This document shows, in pieces, positions 7,758 to 16,329 of a DNA stretch of 64,000 nucleotides (position 1 is its first letter; each line of letters starts with the position of its first letter). A program made the position numbers and the translations under genes. Origin of the DNA: Bordetella parapertussis (GTDB lineage Bacteria; Pseudomonadota; Gammaproteobacteria; Burkholderiales; Burkholderiaceae_C); assembly GCA_945878355.1 (NCBI GenBank), contig CAMCTC010000010.1, positions 1 through 64,000 on the forward strand, written 5' to 3'. The notes beneath the pieces are model-generated. The model saw nothing but the letters and a program-made list of their open reading frames with translations, ran no database searches and had not been told where the DNA came from.

Positions 7758-10089
7758 TCAAGCCACCAAGCCCGCCGCATCCAGCATCTGGCTCTCGGGC
7801 AGCACACCCAGCCGGGCGTCGTAGCGCTGGTCATCGGTCAGCAGGTACATCCCGGGCAGCAGCTCTTCCACGTCGCCGCGCGCCTGCCACAGATTCACCG
7901 TGGCTTGGCGCACCGTCACGCTGTATCGCTGCAACTTGCGCAATATCCAGCGCTCGGCTTTGCCTTGTCGCAACCGTGCGATCAGCGGCTCGATCCGGGT
8001 GGCGTCAGGGCTGGCGCTCTCGTAAGGCACGATCACGCTGGCCTGTTGCTGGTCATCGACCAGGCGGAAGCGGTCAGCCGCGGTGCGGAACTCCATCACC
8101 ATGTCGCGGTTGCCACGCAGCAAGTCGACGATGCCGTGTTTGTCGAGGCTGGCAAAACCGCCGTAGTACAGCGGAAAGTAGCGCGTAAAGGCGTCCGGGC
8201 TCAGCGGGTCAGCCAAGCCCGCCGGCAAGGTGCTGCGCGTGGCGTCGGCGCCGGCGCGCAGCGCGTGCAGCGTGCGCGGCAAGGCCCGCACAAAAACGCA
8301 GACCTGGCCCTGGTCCAGCAAACCCTCGCGGTTGCAGCGGCCTGCCGCCTGGGCGATCGAGTCGAGCCCGGCCAGCGCTCGAAACACCACCGGGAAGTCG
8401 ATGTCCACGCCGGCCTCGACCAATTGGGTGCTGACCACGCGCATCGTGGCGGGCGCGGCGCCCGGCCAGCCGATCGCGCAGTTGCCGGATCACATCGGCG
8501 CGGTGCTGTCCGCACATCGCGGCCGACAGGTGCAGGCTGTGGTCGCCGGTGCATTGGTCGAGCGCGGCCACGATCTCGGCGGCGTCGTTCCGGGTGTTGA
8601 CGATCACCAGCACGCTGTCGTGCGATGCCAGGCGGTCGATCAGTTCGGGCGTGGGCAGTGGCGTCAGCAGATCGCTCGGCCACTCGATGACTATCCGCGC
8701 CAGGCGGGCAAACAGTGCCGCTTCGTCGTCGATGATGCGGCGCGGCGGCGGCAGGCCGCGCAGGCCTTGGCGCGGATCGAAGCGCGTCAGCTCGGCAAGC
8801 GCCGGCTGAGTGGCGGTGCACAGCAGCACGGTGACGCCGTAGTGCAGCACCAGCAGGTTCAATGCATCGAGGATGGGCTGCAAAAACTCCGGTGGCAGCA
8901 ACTGGGCTTCGTCGAGCACGATCACGCTGCCGGCCAGGCGGTGCAGCTTGCGGCAGCGTGAGGTGCGGGCCGCAAACAGCGACTCGAACAACTGCACGTT
9001 GGTGGTGACGATCAGCGGTGCGTCCCAGTTTTCACAGGCCAGGCGGCTGCGGCTGGTCTCTTGGCGCTCGATGTCGTCGGCCTGGCTGTGGTGTTCGACC
9101 ACGGCGTCGCGGCCGAAGATCTGCGCAAACACATCTGCGGTCTGCTCGATGATGCTGGTGTAGGGGATGGCGTGGATGATGCGCCGCCGGCCGTGCCGGG
9201 CGGCATGCCGCAGCGCGAACGCCAGCGACGACAGCGTCTTGCCGCCGCCGGTGGGCACCGTGAGCGAGAACACACCGGGGCCCTCGATGGCCTTGTCGCG
9301 GCACTGCTGCAGCACCTCGGCGCGGGCGCGCATCACCGGGTCATCCGATCGGCCGCTGGCCGCCACCTCGGCCGTCTTGCGGGCCAGGAAGTCGTCCAAC
9401 TGCTGTTGGTACTGGCCCAGACTGGCATGGCCGGTGCGCGCGCTGGATTTCTTGCCGTCCATGTAGGCCTCGGTGTCGAGAAAATCGGCGTCCACCAGCG
9501 CCGAGAACTACATGCGCACCCACAGCGACCAGGCCAGCGGGTTACTCCCGCGGGCGCCGGGGATGGCTTGTGCAGCAGCGCGCAAATCAAAGCCGGCGGG
9601 TAGCGCCAGCAGCGCGGGCGCGTCGGCTTGGGCATGCTCCAAGGCCTCGGAATATTCTGTCTCGCTCAGTGCCGCGCCGGTGCCCAGCAAGCGGGCGTCC
9701 AGGCTGCTGGTCCAGTCGGCCAAGCCGGCATGGTGGCCGGCGATCACATAGGCCAGCACGCGGGCCAGGCGCGCCGCCTCGGGGCCGTGGGCTTGCTCAA
9801 AAACCCGCAACGCATGCAGCGCACCGGCGGCGGAATGCGACTTCTCGCTGCCCTGCGGCAGCCGGCCTTCGATGTGGGCGTCGGCCACCTGGCGGATGTA
9901 GCGCTGAAAACCCGGGCGGTACTTGCCCAGGTCATGCCACTGGCCCGCCAGACCCGCAAATTCCGCACCCCAGTCCTGTGCGAATCGCGCCGCCAATGTC
10001 GCCACTTGCTGCAGGTGATCGACCAGGCCATGGGCCGCTTGCTTGGCCGGGTCGTCAGGGTGGCTGTGGGCCCAGAACTTGGGTTGCAT
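7758..10089 (-). pseudogene. cas3: Cas3 nuclease-helicase with a nonsense mutation and a frameshift
   Basis: Cas3 unwinds and degrades the target after Cascade binding. The N-terminal HD nuclease (ATG 10089) has His52-Asp53 in WHDLGK, His85 and the HH at 119-120, then meets a TAG stop at codon 194 (9508-9510); the same frame continues directly with FSALVDADFLDTE. The helicase part has Walker A (TVPTGGGKT), VLDEAQ and the LCTATQ motif. Near 8446-8456 one extra C shifts the frame; the last segment resumes at MRVVSTQLVEAGVDIDFP with motif VI QAAGRCNREG and ends at 7758. Corrected, it would be about 776 residues, normal for I-C Cas3. First gene of the operon. Confidence 0.92.
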
Positions 10090-10453
10090 GGTGCATGAGC
10101 GGTCGAGGACTCGCCGATGCTGGCATTGGACGGGAGCGTGGACGGCCCGTGGCCACCCTCACCGGTAACTCCTCACGAAATGGCGGCCGAATCTCGCTCG
10201 CTGCGCAGCATTTGGGACCGACATCAGCGGCCGGGTCGTCTCTTGACGCGTCGAGGCGCGGCACGGTCCGCACCGGTGGGCGATGAATCGACACGGGCTC
10301 AAGGAATTCGCGGACCCAACCCGGATGCCGACCCCAGGCAAACCGCTTTGTCGGCGCTCAGGTGTTCTGCGGTGTGCTGGCCGTGCCGGGCCATGGCTCG
10401 AAATCGAGGGCCATCAGCCTTTGCGGGCTGCCTTGTCCGCGGTGAACGTTCGG
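10090..10453. other. Intergenic region upstream of cas3, nothing recognised
   Basis: This stretch separates the cas3 start from the CoA-transferase stop; both genes are on the minus strand. It must hold the cas operon promoter, but I found no convincing -35/-10 pair. Short open frames on both strands show no recognisable protein. Confidence 0.5.
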
Positions 10454-11650
10454 TCAAGCGCGCGGCAATGCCCCCAGCACCTGGGCCTGGTGCTGACCCA
10501 GCGTTGGCGCTGTGCTGCGGATCGCCCCTGGCGTGGCGCTGAGCTTTGGGACGATGCCTGGCACGGTCAGCGTCAGGCCGTCGGCGCTGGTCACGGTCTG
10601 GATCATGCCGCGTGCCAGGAAATGCGGGTCGGTCGCGATGTCGGCCACGGTGTAGATGCGACCGGCCGGCACGCTCACGGCCTGCAGTGTCGCCACCACT
10701 TCGGCCACTTTTCGCTGAACGGTCCAGGCGGTGATCGCCGCGTCGAGTTCGTCGACCCGGGCCGCGCGCTGGGCGTTGTCGCCCAGACCCGGGTCGGTGG
10801 CCAGGTCGGCGCGGCCGACGGCCTGCATCAGTCGCTTGAAGATGCTGTCGCCATTGCCGCCGATCACCACCTGACCGTCGGCGCAGCGGTAAGCGTTGCT
10901 CGGCGCGATGCCGGGCAGGGCCGAGCCTGCGGGTTGGCGCACCGCGCCGAAGACGCTGTACTCGGGCAGCAGGCTCTCCATGCAGTTGAAGACCGATTCA
11001 TACAGCGCCACGTCCACCACCTGGCCACGTCCTTTGGGTGTTGCTTCACTGATGCTTTGGGTTCTGGCTTGCAGTGCCAGCAGCACACCGATCACACCGT
11101 GCAGCGCGGCCAGCGTGTCGCCCAGGCTCACGCCCGCGCGCACCGGCACCCGGCCGGGCTCGCCCATCAGGTGGCGCAGACCGCCCATCGCTTCGGCCAC
11201 CACCGCGAAGCCGGGCAGGTCGCGGTACGGGCCGGTCTGGCCGTAGCCGCTGATGCGCAGCATGATCAGCCCGGGGTTCTCAGCCGCCAGCGTCTCGTAG
11301 CCCAGTCCCCATTTTTCCAGCGTGCCGGGCTTGAAGTTCTCGATCAGCACATCGGCCTCGGCGGCCAGACGGCGCGTGTCGGCGCGGCCTTCTTCGGTGC
11401 GCAGGTCCAGCACCACGCTTTGCTTGTTGCGGCTCTGCACCTGCCACCACACGCTGGTGCCCTGGTGCAGCATCCGCCACTTGCGCAGCGGGTCGCCGTC
11501 GCCGGGCGGCTCGACCTTGATGACTTGGGCGCCGAAGTCGGCCAAGGTCTTGCCGGCAAAAGGTCCGGCGATCAGTTGGCCGAGTTCCAACACCTTCAGA
11601 CCGGACAGCGGGCCGGGCGGTGGGGTGGGCGGCGGGTTGGTGTTTGTCAT
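10454..11650 (-). CDS. CaiB/BaiF class III CoA-transferase
   Basis: It transfers CoA between carboxylic acids, usually succinyl-CoA or formyl-CoA to another acid. Starting at ATG 11650 the product has 398 residues: a Pro-rich leader, then LSGLKVLELGQLIAGPFAGKTLADFGAQVIKVE, the standard opening split here by position (15-46). Asp178 in VSLGDTLAAL aligns with the Asp nucleophile of formyl-CoA transferase. It diverges from the Bug-type receptor gene 197 bp away, a common Burkholderiales pairing for uptake and activation of a carboxylic acid. An upstream in-frame extension exists but lacks family sequence. Substrate unknown. Confidence 0.92.
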   Translation of the reverse strand: MTNTNPPPTPPPGPLSGLKVLELGQLIAGPFAGKTLADFGAQVIKVEPPGDGDPLRKWRMLHQGTSVWWQVQSRNKQSVVLDLRTEEGRADTRRLAAEADVLIENFKPGTLEKWGLGYETLAAENPGLIMLRISGYGQTGPYRDLPGFAVVAEAMGGLRHLMGEPGRVPVRAGVSLGDTLAALHGVIGVLLALQARTQSISEATPKGRGQVVDVALYESVFNCMESLLPEYSVFGAVRQPAGSALPGIAPSNAYRCADGQVVIGGNGDSIFKRLMQAVGRADLATDPGLGDNAQRAARVDELDAAITAWTVQRKVAEVVATLQAVSVPAGRIYTVADIATDPHFLARGMIQTVTSADGLTLTVPGIVPKLSATPGAIRSTAPTLGQHQAQVLGALPRA

Positions 11651-11847
11651 GGCAGCTGCATTGTTGCGCGGTCGCGGTGTCATCGACAGCTTCGCCTGCT
11701 GTTGGCGTCTGCGGGATTCGCCAGCCTGGGGCGACCGACGCAGCCCCATGCGAGACATCGTCGAATCCGACACTTGGCTAAGATACTCAGCGGTTTGGCA
11801 CATCAGCCAAGCAACCACTGCGCCACTCAGCCACTCAGGAAACGACG

Positions 11848-12855
11848 ATGACCACTCCTACAGCATCGACCAATAGCCGTCGCCAAGCCATGCAAGCGCT
11901 CGCCGCACTGACCGCCACCGGGCTGTTGGGTCAAGCCTCGCCGGCCAGCGCGCAGACCGCCTGGCCCACCCGCCCGATCAAGCTGGTACTGCCCAGCGGG
12001 CCTGGCGGTGGAGCCGACATCTTCGGCCGCCAGTTGGCCGACTACATGGCCAAGGAGCTGGGCCAGCCCGTGGTGGTGGACAACCGGCCCGGTGCCAACG
12101 GCGTGCTGGCGAGCGAGGCCGTGGTTCGCCAGCCGGGTGATGGCTACAACTTGCTCATCTCGTTTGCGGCTGCCATTATGGGTAACAAGGCGATGAACAA
12201 GGTCATGTCGCACGATCCGATCGCCGACCTCAAGCCCATCGGGCTGATCGGCGGCGACGGCGGCAATCTGCTGATCGTCACGCCTGACCTGCCGGTCAAC
12301 AACCTGAAGGAGTTGCTGGCATTGGCCAAGTCCAAAGGCGGCGGTCTGAGCTACGGCTCATGGGGCGTGGCCTCGGGCGGGCATCTGGTGATGGAAGCCA
12401 TTTGCGCACAGGCAGGCGTGCGCATGAACCACGTGCCTTACAAGACAGTGGCCGCCATCCCCAACGACTTGTTGTCCGGCGTGCTGACCGTGTCGACCAT
12501 CGATGGGGCCACGCCGGTGGCGCTGATCAAGGCCGGCAAGCTGCGGGCGATTGCCTCGCTGTCGAACAAGCGACTGCCGCAGCTTCCCGACGTGCCCACG
12601 ATGGGCGAGCAAGGCTACCCGCTGGAGTCAGCTCCCTGGTATGGGTTGTTCGGGCCGGCCAGCATGCCTGCCGACCTGGTGAACCGTCTCAATGCCTTGC
12701 TCAACAAGTGGCTGCTGCTGCCCGAGACCCGCAGCTTCTTCGCCGAAAAGCAAAACACACCGACCCCAATGACCAAGAGCGCCGAAGAGTTTGCCGCGCA
12801 GATCCAGCGCGAGCTGCCGGTGTGGCGCAAGATGGTGGCCGACGCCAAGATCTGA
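11848..12855 (+). CDS. Bug/TctC-family tripartite tricarboxylate transporter receptor
   Basis: This 335-residue periplasmic solute receptor begins with a signal peptide containing a twin Arg (NSRRQAMQAL) and a likely cleavage after ASA near residue 35. The mature part starts WPTRPIKLVLPSGPGGGADIFGR, family-typical, with the GxxxD-type ligand loops and the YKTVAAIPNDLLSG block. Such receptors bind small carboxylates or amides and are very numerous in Burkholderiales, most without their own TctAB permease, as here. The amidase gene follows after 19 bp, so its ligand may be the amidase substrate (inference). Confidence 0.93.
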   Translation: MTTPTASTNSRRQAMQALAALTATGLLGQASPASAQTAWPTRPIKLVLPSGPGGGADIFGRQLADYMAKELGQPVVVDNRPGANGVLASEAVVRQPGDGYNLLISFAAAIMGNKAMNKVMSHDPIADLKPIGLIGGDGGNLLIVTPDLPVNNLKELLALAKSKGGGLSYGSWGVASGGHLVMEAICAQAGVRMNHVPYKTVAAIPNDLLSGVLTVSTIDGATPVALIKAGKLRAIASLSNKRLPQLPDVPTMGEQGYPLESAPWYGLFGPASMPADLVNRLNALLNKWLLLPETRSFFAEKQNTPTPMTKSAEEFAAQIQRELPVWRKMVADAKI

Positions 12856-12874
12856 GCACTAGAGAGGCCGTCCA

Positions 12875-14290
12875 ATGAACGAACCGCTTTGGCGCTGGTC
12901 GGCCACCGATCTGGCGCATGCCATCCGCACTCGCCGCATTTCTAGCCGCGAGGCCACGGCGTCATGTCTGGCGCGTGTGGCCGAGGTCAACCCGCGGCTC
13001 AATGCGATCGTCGAGGTTCTGCACGACAGCGCGCTTGCTGCCGCCGACGCGGCCGATCTAGCGGTCGCCCGGGGTGACGCGCTCGGCGTGTTGCACGGCG
13101 TGCCGGTGACGACCAAGGTCAACGTCGACCAGCGCGGCTGCGCGACCACCAACGGCCTCGTGGCGCTGCGCGATGCGATCGCGACCGACGACAGCCCGGT
13201 CGTCGCCAACCTGCGGCGCGCCGGTGCGGTGATCTTCGGCCGTACCAACACACCGGCTTTCTCGTTTCGCTGGTTCACCGACAACGACCTGCATGGCCGC
13301 ACGCTCAACCCCTGGTCGCGCGACCACACCCCCGGTGGCTCCAGCGGCGGCGCGTCTTCGGCGGTCGCCTCGGGCATGGGGCCGATCGCGCATGGCAACG
13401 ACATCGCAGGCTCGGTGCGCTATCCGGCCTATTGCACCGGCATCTATGGCCTGCGCCCATCGGTCGGTCGAATTCCCAATTTCAACCCGAGTGCTACCGA
13501 GGAGCGCCCGCCGGGGATGGCGATGATGTCGGTCCAGGGGCCGCTGGCGCGTACCGTGGCCGACGTGCGCCTCGGGCTGCAAGCGATGTCGGCGGCAGAC
13601 CTGCGCGACCCGGCCTGGGTGCCGGTGCCGCTTCAGGGGCCGCCGCTGCCTCGGCCGATCCGGGTGGCTTACAGCGCCGCGATACCCGGTGTCACGGTGC
13701 ATCCAGCGGTGGCTGAAGCAGTCGAACGCGCTGCTCGCTGGCTGTCGGACGCTGGCTACCAGGTCGAGGCCGTCGAGCCGCCCGACATCACTGAGGCCGC
13801 CAGCCTGTGGTCGCTGATCGCAGACAACGAGGCGCGGCTGGCGATGGGGCCGCTGGTCGAGCGTTTGGGCGACGACGCGATCAAGGTGGCTTTCCGCGCG
13901 ATGACGCGGCACTCGCCAGTGCTCGATGCCGAGGGCTACTTCCGCGCCATCGCCCGGCGCACGACGCTGATCCGGCGCTGGAATGCCTTTCTGCAGGATT
14001 ACCCGCTGGTGCTGGGGCCGCTCAGTGCCGAGCCGCCTTTTGCCTGGGGGCTGGACGTCGAATCGCCCGAGAGCATGGACCGGATCCTGCGCGCTCAGCT
14101 ACCGCAGTTCAGCGTGCCGCTGCTCGGATTGCCGGCAATCTGTGCGCCGGCCGGCTCGGTGAACGGGCTGCCGATCGGTGTGCAGCTCACCGGCGCGCGA
14201 TTCCGCGAAGACATCTTGCTCGATGCTGCCGAGGTGCTCGAGGCCCGTCATCCCTGCGCGGGGCCGATCGACCCGGTGTTCGCTGCCTGA
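12875..14290 (+). CDS. Amidase-signature family hydrolase
   Basis: The 471-residue enzyme hydrolyses a C-N amide bond. The Ser-cisSer-Lys triad of the family is visible: Lys81 (GVPVTTKVNVD), Ser156 in PGGSSGG and the nucleophile Ser180 in NDIAGSVRYP. The N-terminal helix reads LAHAIRTRRISSREATASCL, also typical. It lies 19 bp after the Bug receptor with a purine-rich ribosome site (GAGAGG), so it is probably cotranscribed. The specific substrate cannot be read; it is not GatA because gatB and gatC are absent. Confidence 0.93.
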   Translation: MNEPLWRWSATDLAHAIRTRRISSREATASCLARVAEVNPRLNAIVEVLHDSALAAADAADLAVARGDALGVLHGVPVTTKVNVDQRGCATTNGLVALRDAIATDDSPVVANLRRAGAVIFGRTNTPAFSFRWFTDNDLHGRTLNPWSRDHTPGGSSGGASSAVASGMGPIAHGNDIAGSVRYPAYCTGIYGLRPSVGRIPNFNPSATEERPPGMAMMSVQGPLARTVADVRLGLQAMSAADLRDPAWVPVPLQGPPLPRPIRVAYSAAIPGVTVHPAVAEAVERAARWLSDAGYQVEAVEPPDITEAASLWSLIADNEARLAMGPLVERLGDDAIKVAFRAMTRHSPVLDAEGYFRAIARRTTLIRRWNAFLQDYPLVLGPLSAEPPFAWGLDVESPESMDRILRAQLPQFSVPLLGLPAICAPAGSVNGLPIGVQLTGARFREDILLDAAEVLEARHPCAGPIDPVFAA

Positions 14291-14372
14291 CGGGGCGCCA
14301 AACCCTTGCGGTTTCGGGCGGCAGGCCTGGCCCGACGGGCTATCGTTCATTTCTTTGTCCTGGAATACCAGC

Positions 14373-16298
14373 ATGAGCACTTCCTCGGAACTCGGTTCGA
14401 TCATGAAGCCGGCCTCTGGCCACACCTGCGGCGTGAATCGCGCGATCTTTTCTGCGCTGGACTTTTCGGACCAGGCTTCGTTTGACGACGCGGCGCGCGG
14501 CCTGATCGGCAGCATCCCGGATGCGCGCATCCTCGGCGCGAAGGGGCAGGTCGTCTGGGACATGTCCTCGTTCAGCTTTCTCGAGGACGAGAGCTCTCCC
14601 GATTCGGTCAATCCGAGCCTGTGGCGCCAGGCGCGCCTGAATCGGCTGCACGGTCTGTTCAAGGTCACCGATCGTCTGTACCAGGTGCGCGGCTTCGACC
14701 TCGCCAACATGACGATCATCGAGGGCGACAGCGGCATCGTCATCATCGATCCGCTGACCTTTACCGAGAGCGCGAGTGCGGCGCTGGCGCTGTACCGGGC
14801 CCATCGCGGCGACCGCCCGGTGCGGGCAGTGATCTATTCGCACAGCCACGCCGACCACTACGGCGGGGTTGAAGGGGTGATCACGCCCGAGCAAGCGGCC
14901 AGCGGCGAGGTGCTCGTGATCGCCCCCGATGGTTTCATGAAGGAGGTGATCTCGGAGAACATCCTGGCCGGCGTGCCGATGCGACGGCGCGCGATGTTCC
15001 AGTTTGGCCCAACGCTCGAGCGTGGCGCGCGCGGGCATGTCGACAGCGGTCTGGGCAAGGTCACCGGGCGCGGATCGATGAGCTTGATTGCGCCCAACCG
15101 CATCATCACCGAGCCGACCGAGACCATCGTCGTCGACGGCATCGAGATCATCTTCCAACTCACGCCGGAGACCGAAGCGCCGGCCGAGATGAATTTCTTC
15201 TTTCCGCAATTGCGGGTGCTGAACCTGGCGGAAAACGGCTGTCACACGATGCACAACCTGTGCCCGATCCGTGGCGCCAAGACCCGGGACTCGCTGGCCT
15301 GGTCGAAGTACCTGGACCAGGCACTCGACGCTTTCATCGACCGCACCGACGTCTGCATCGCACAGCACCACTGGCCGACCTGGGATCAGGGCAAGGTGAG
15401 GCGCTTCATCGAAGAGCAGCGCGACATGTACCGCTACCTGCACGACCAGACCTTGCGGCTGATGAGCCATGGCCTGACGCCGCACGAGATCGCTGAAGAC
15501 TTCACGATGCCGGCTTCGCTGCAAGGCAGCTGGCACGCGCGGCCTTATTACGGAGCCCTCGCACACAATGTCCGGGCGGTGTACGCGCACTACCTGGGGC
15601 CTTACGACGGCAATCCGGTCAACCTCAATCCGCTGACACCGCAGGGCGAGGCGATCAAGTATCTGGAGTACATGGGCGGGGCCGATGCGGTGCTCGATCG
15701 CGCGCGCAAGGACTTCGAGGCAGGCGACTACCGATGGGTGGCCCAGGTCACGCACCATGTCGTCTTCGCCGATCCCAGCCACAGGGCAGCGCGTGAACTG
15801 GGCGCCGACGCGCTGGAACAACTGGGCTACCAGAGCGAATCATCGACCTGGCGCAACGCCTACTTGCTGGGGGCGAAGGAATTGCGTCTTGGCGCCCCCA
15901 AATCGCCGCCGGGGGCGCAGGGCGGGGTCGCACCGCGGGTGGTGGCGATGCTGCCGATGCCGATGTTCTTCGACTATCTGGCGATTCGCGTGAATGGGCA
16001 AAAAGCGGCTGGACTGGCTTTGCGCATCGACTGGGTGATGGCCGGTGACGAAGGCGGTCATCGGCTCACGCTGAGCCATTGCGCGCTCAGCCATGGCCCC
16101 GGCTCGCACGGGGCACGAGCGCAGGCGCGGGTCGAGATGGATCGCAAGGGGCTCGCCGCCATCATGGTGGCCGGGCAGTCGTTTTCGCAGGCGCTGGCCG
16201 ATGGTGTGATTGGCGTGACCGGTCAGCGCGAAGCCGTGGCGGCGCTGTTCGACACGCTCGACAGCTTCGCGCCGATGTTCGCGATCCTGGAGCCTTGA
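14373..16298 (+). CDS. Alkyl/aryl sulfatase, SdsA1-like metallo-beta-lactamase fold
   Basis: It likely cleaves sulfate esters such as alkyl sulfates. From ATG 14373 (the frame is open further upstream, inside the amidase gene) it has 641 residues. The zinc motif is HSHADH (157-162); PAEM and LAENGCHTMHNL carry the two Glu/His positions expected for SdsA1, and AQHHWPTWD the distal His. RDMYRYLHDQTLRLMSHGLTP marks the dimerisation domain, and the last 120 residues look like the SCP2-like C-terminal domain. No Sec signal is obvious at this start, unlike secreted SdsA1; a cytoplasmic enzyme is possible. Confidence 0.92.
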   Translation: MSTSSELGSIMKPASGHTCGVNRAIFSALDFSDQASFDDAARGLIGSIPDARILGAKGQVVWDMSSFSFLEDESSPDSVNPSLWRQARLNRLHGLFKVTDRLYQVRGFDLANMTIIEGDSGIVIIDPLTFTESASAALALYRAHRGDRPVRAVIYSHSHADHYGGVEGVITPEQAASGEVLVIAPDGFMKEVISENILAGVPMRRRAMFQFGPTLERGARGHVDSGLGKVTGRGSMSLIAPNRIITEPTETIVVDGIEIIFQLTPETEAPAEMNFFFPQLRVLNLAENGCHTMHNLCPIRGAKTRDSLAWSKYLDQALDAFIDRTDVCIAQHHWPTWDQGKVRRFIEEQRDMYRYLHDQTLRLMSHGLTPHEIAEDFTMPASLQGSWHARPYYGALAHNVRAVYAHYLGPYDGNPVNLNPLTPQGEAIKYLEYMGGADAVLDRARKDFEAGDYRWVAQVTHHVVFADPSHRAARELGADALEQLGYQSESSTWRNAYLLGAKELRLGAPKSPPGAQGGVAPRVVAMLPMPMFFDYLAIRVNGQKAAGLALRIDWVMAGDEGGHRLTLSHCALSHGPGSHGARAQARVEMDRKGLAAIMVAGQSFSQALADGVIGVTGQREAVAALFDTLDSFAPMFAILEP

Positions 16299-16300
16299 CA

Positions 16301-16319
16301 GCGCGGCAAGCTGCCGCGC
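16301..16319. terminator. Hairpin between convergent genes
   Basis: GCGCGGCA (16301-16308), a 3-base loop and TGCCGCGC (16312-16319) make a perfect 8-bp stem, 3 bp after the sulfatase stop and 10 bp before the end of the convergent carboxypeptidase gene. There is no U tract; it may end transcription in both directions. Confidence 0.45.
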
Positions 16320-16329
16320 GCCCAGGCAT

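Noticed and set aside
10159-10341. 60-codon minus-strand frame upstream of cas3
   Set aside because: No recognisable protein, no ribosome site, and biased Arg/Pro/Ala composition of a shadow frame.
10283-11851. 522-codon plus-strand frame opposite the CoA-transferase
   Set aside because: High-GC shadow; the minus strand has clear CaiB motifs over the same bases.
14340-15821. 493-codon minus-strand frame over the alkylsulfatase gene
   Set aside because: Shadow frame; the plus strand has the zinc and dimerisation motifs.
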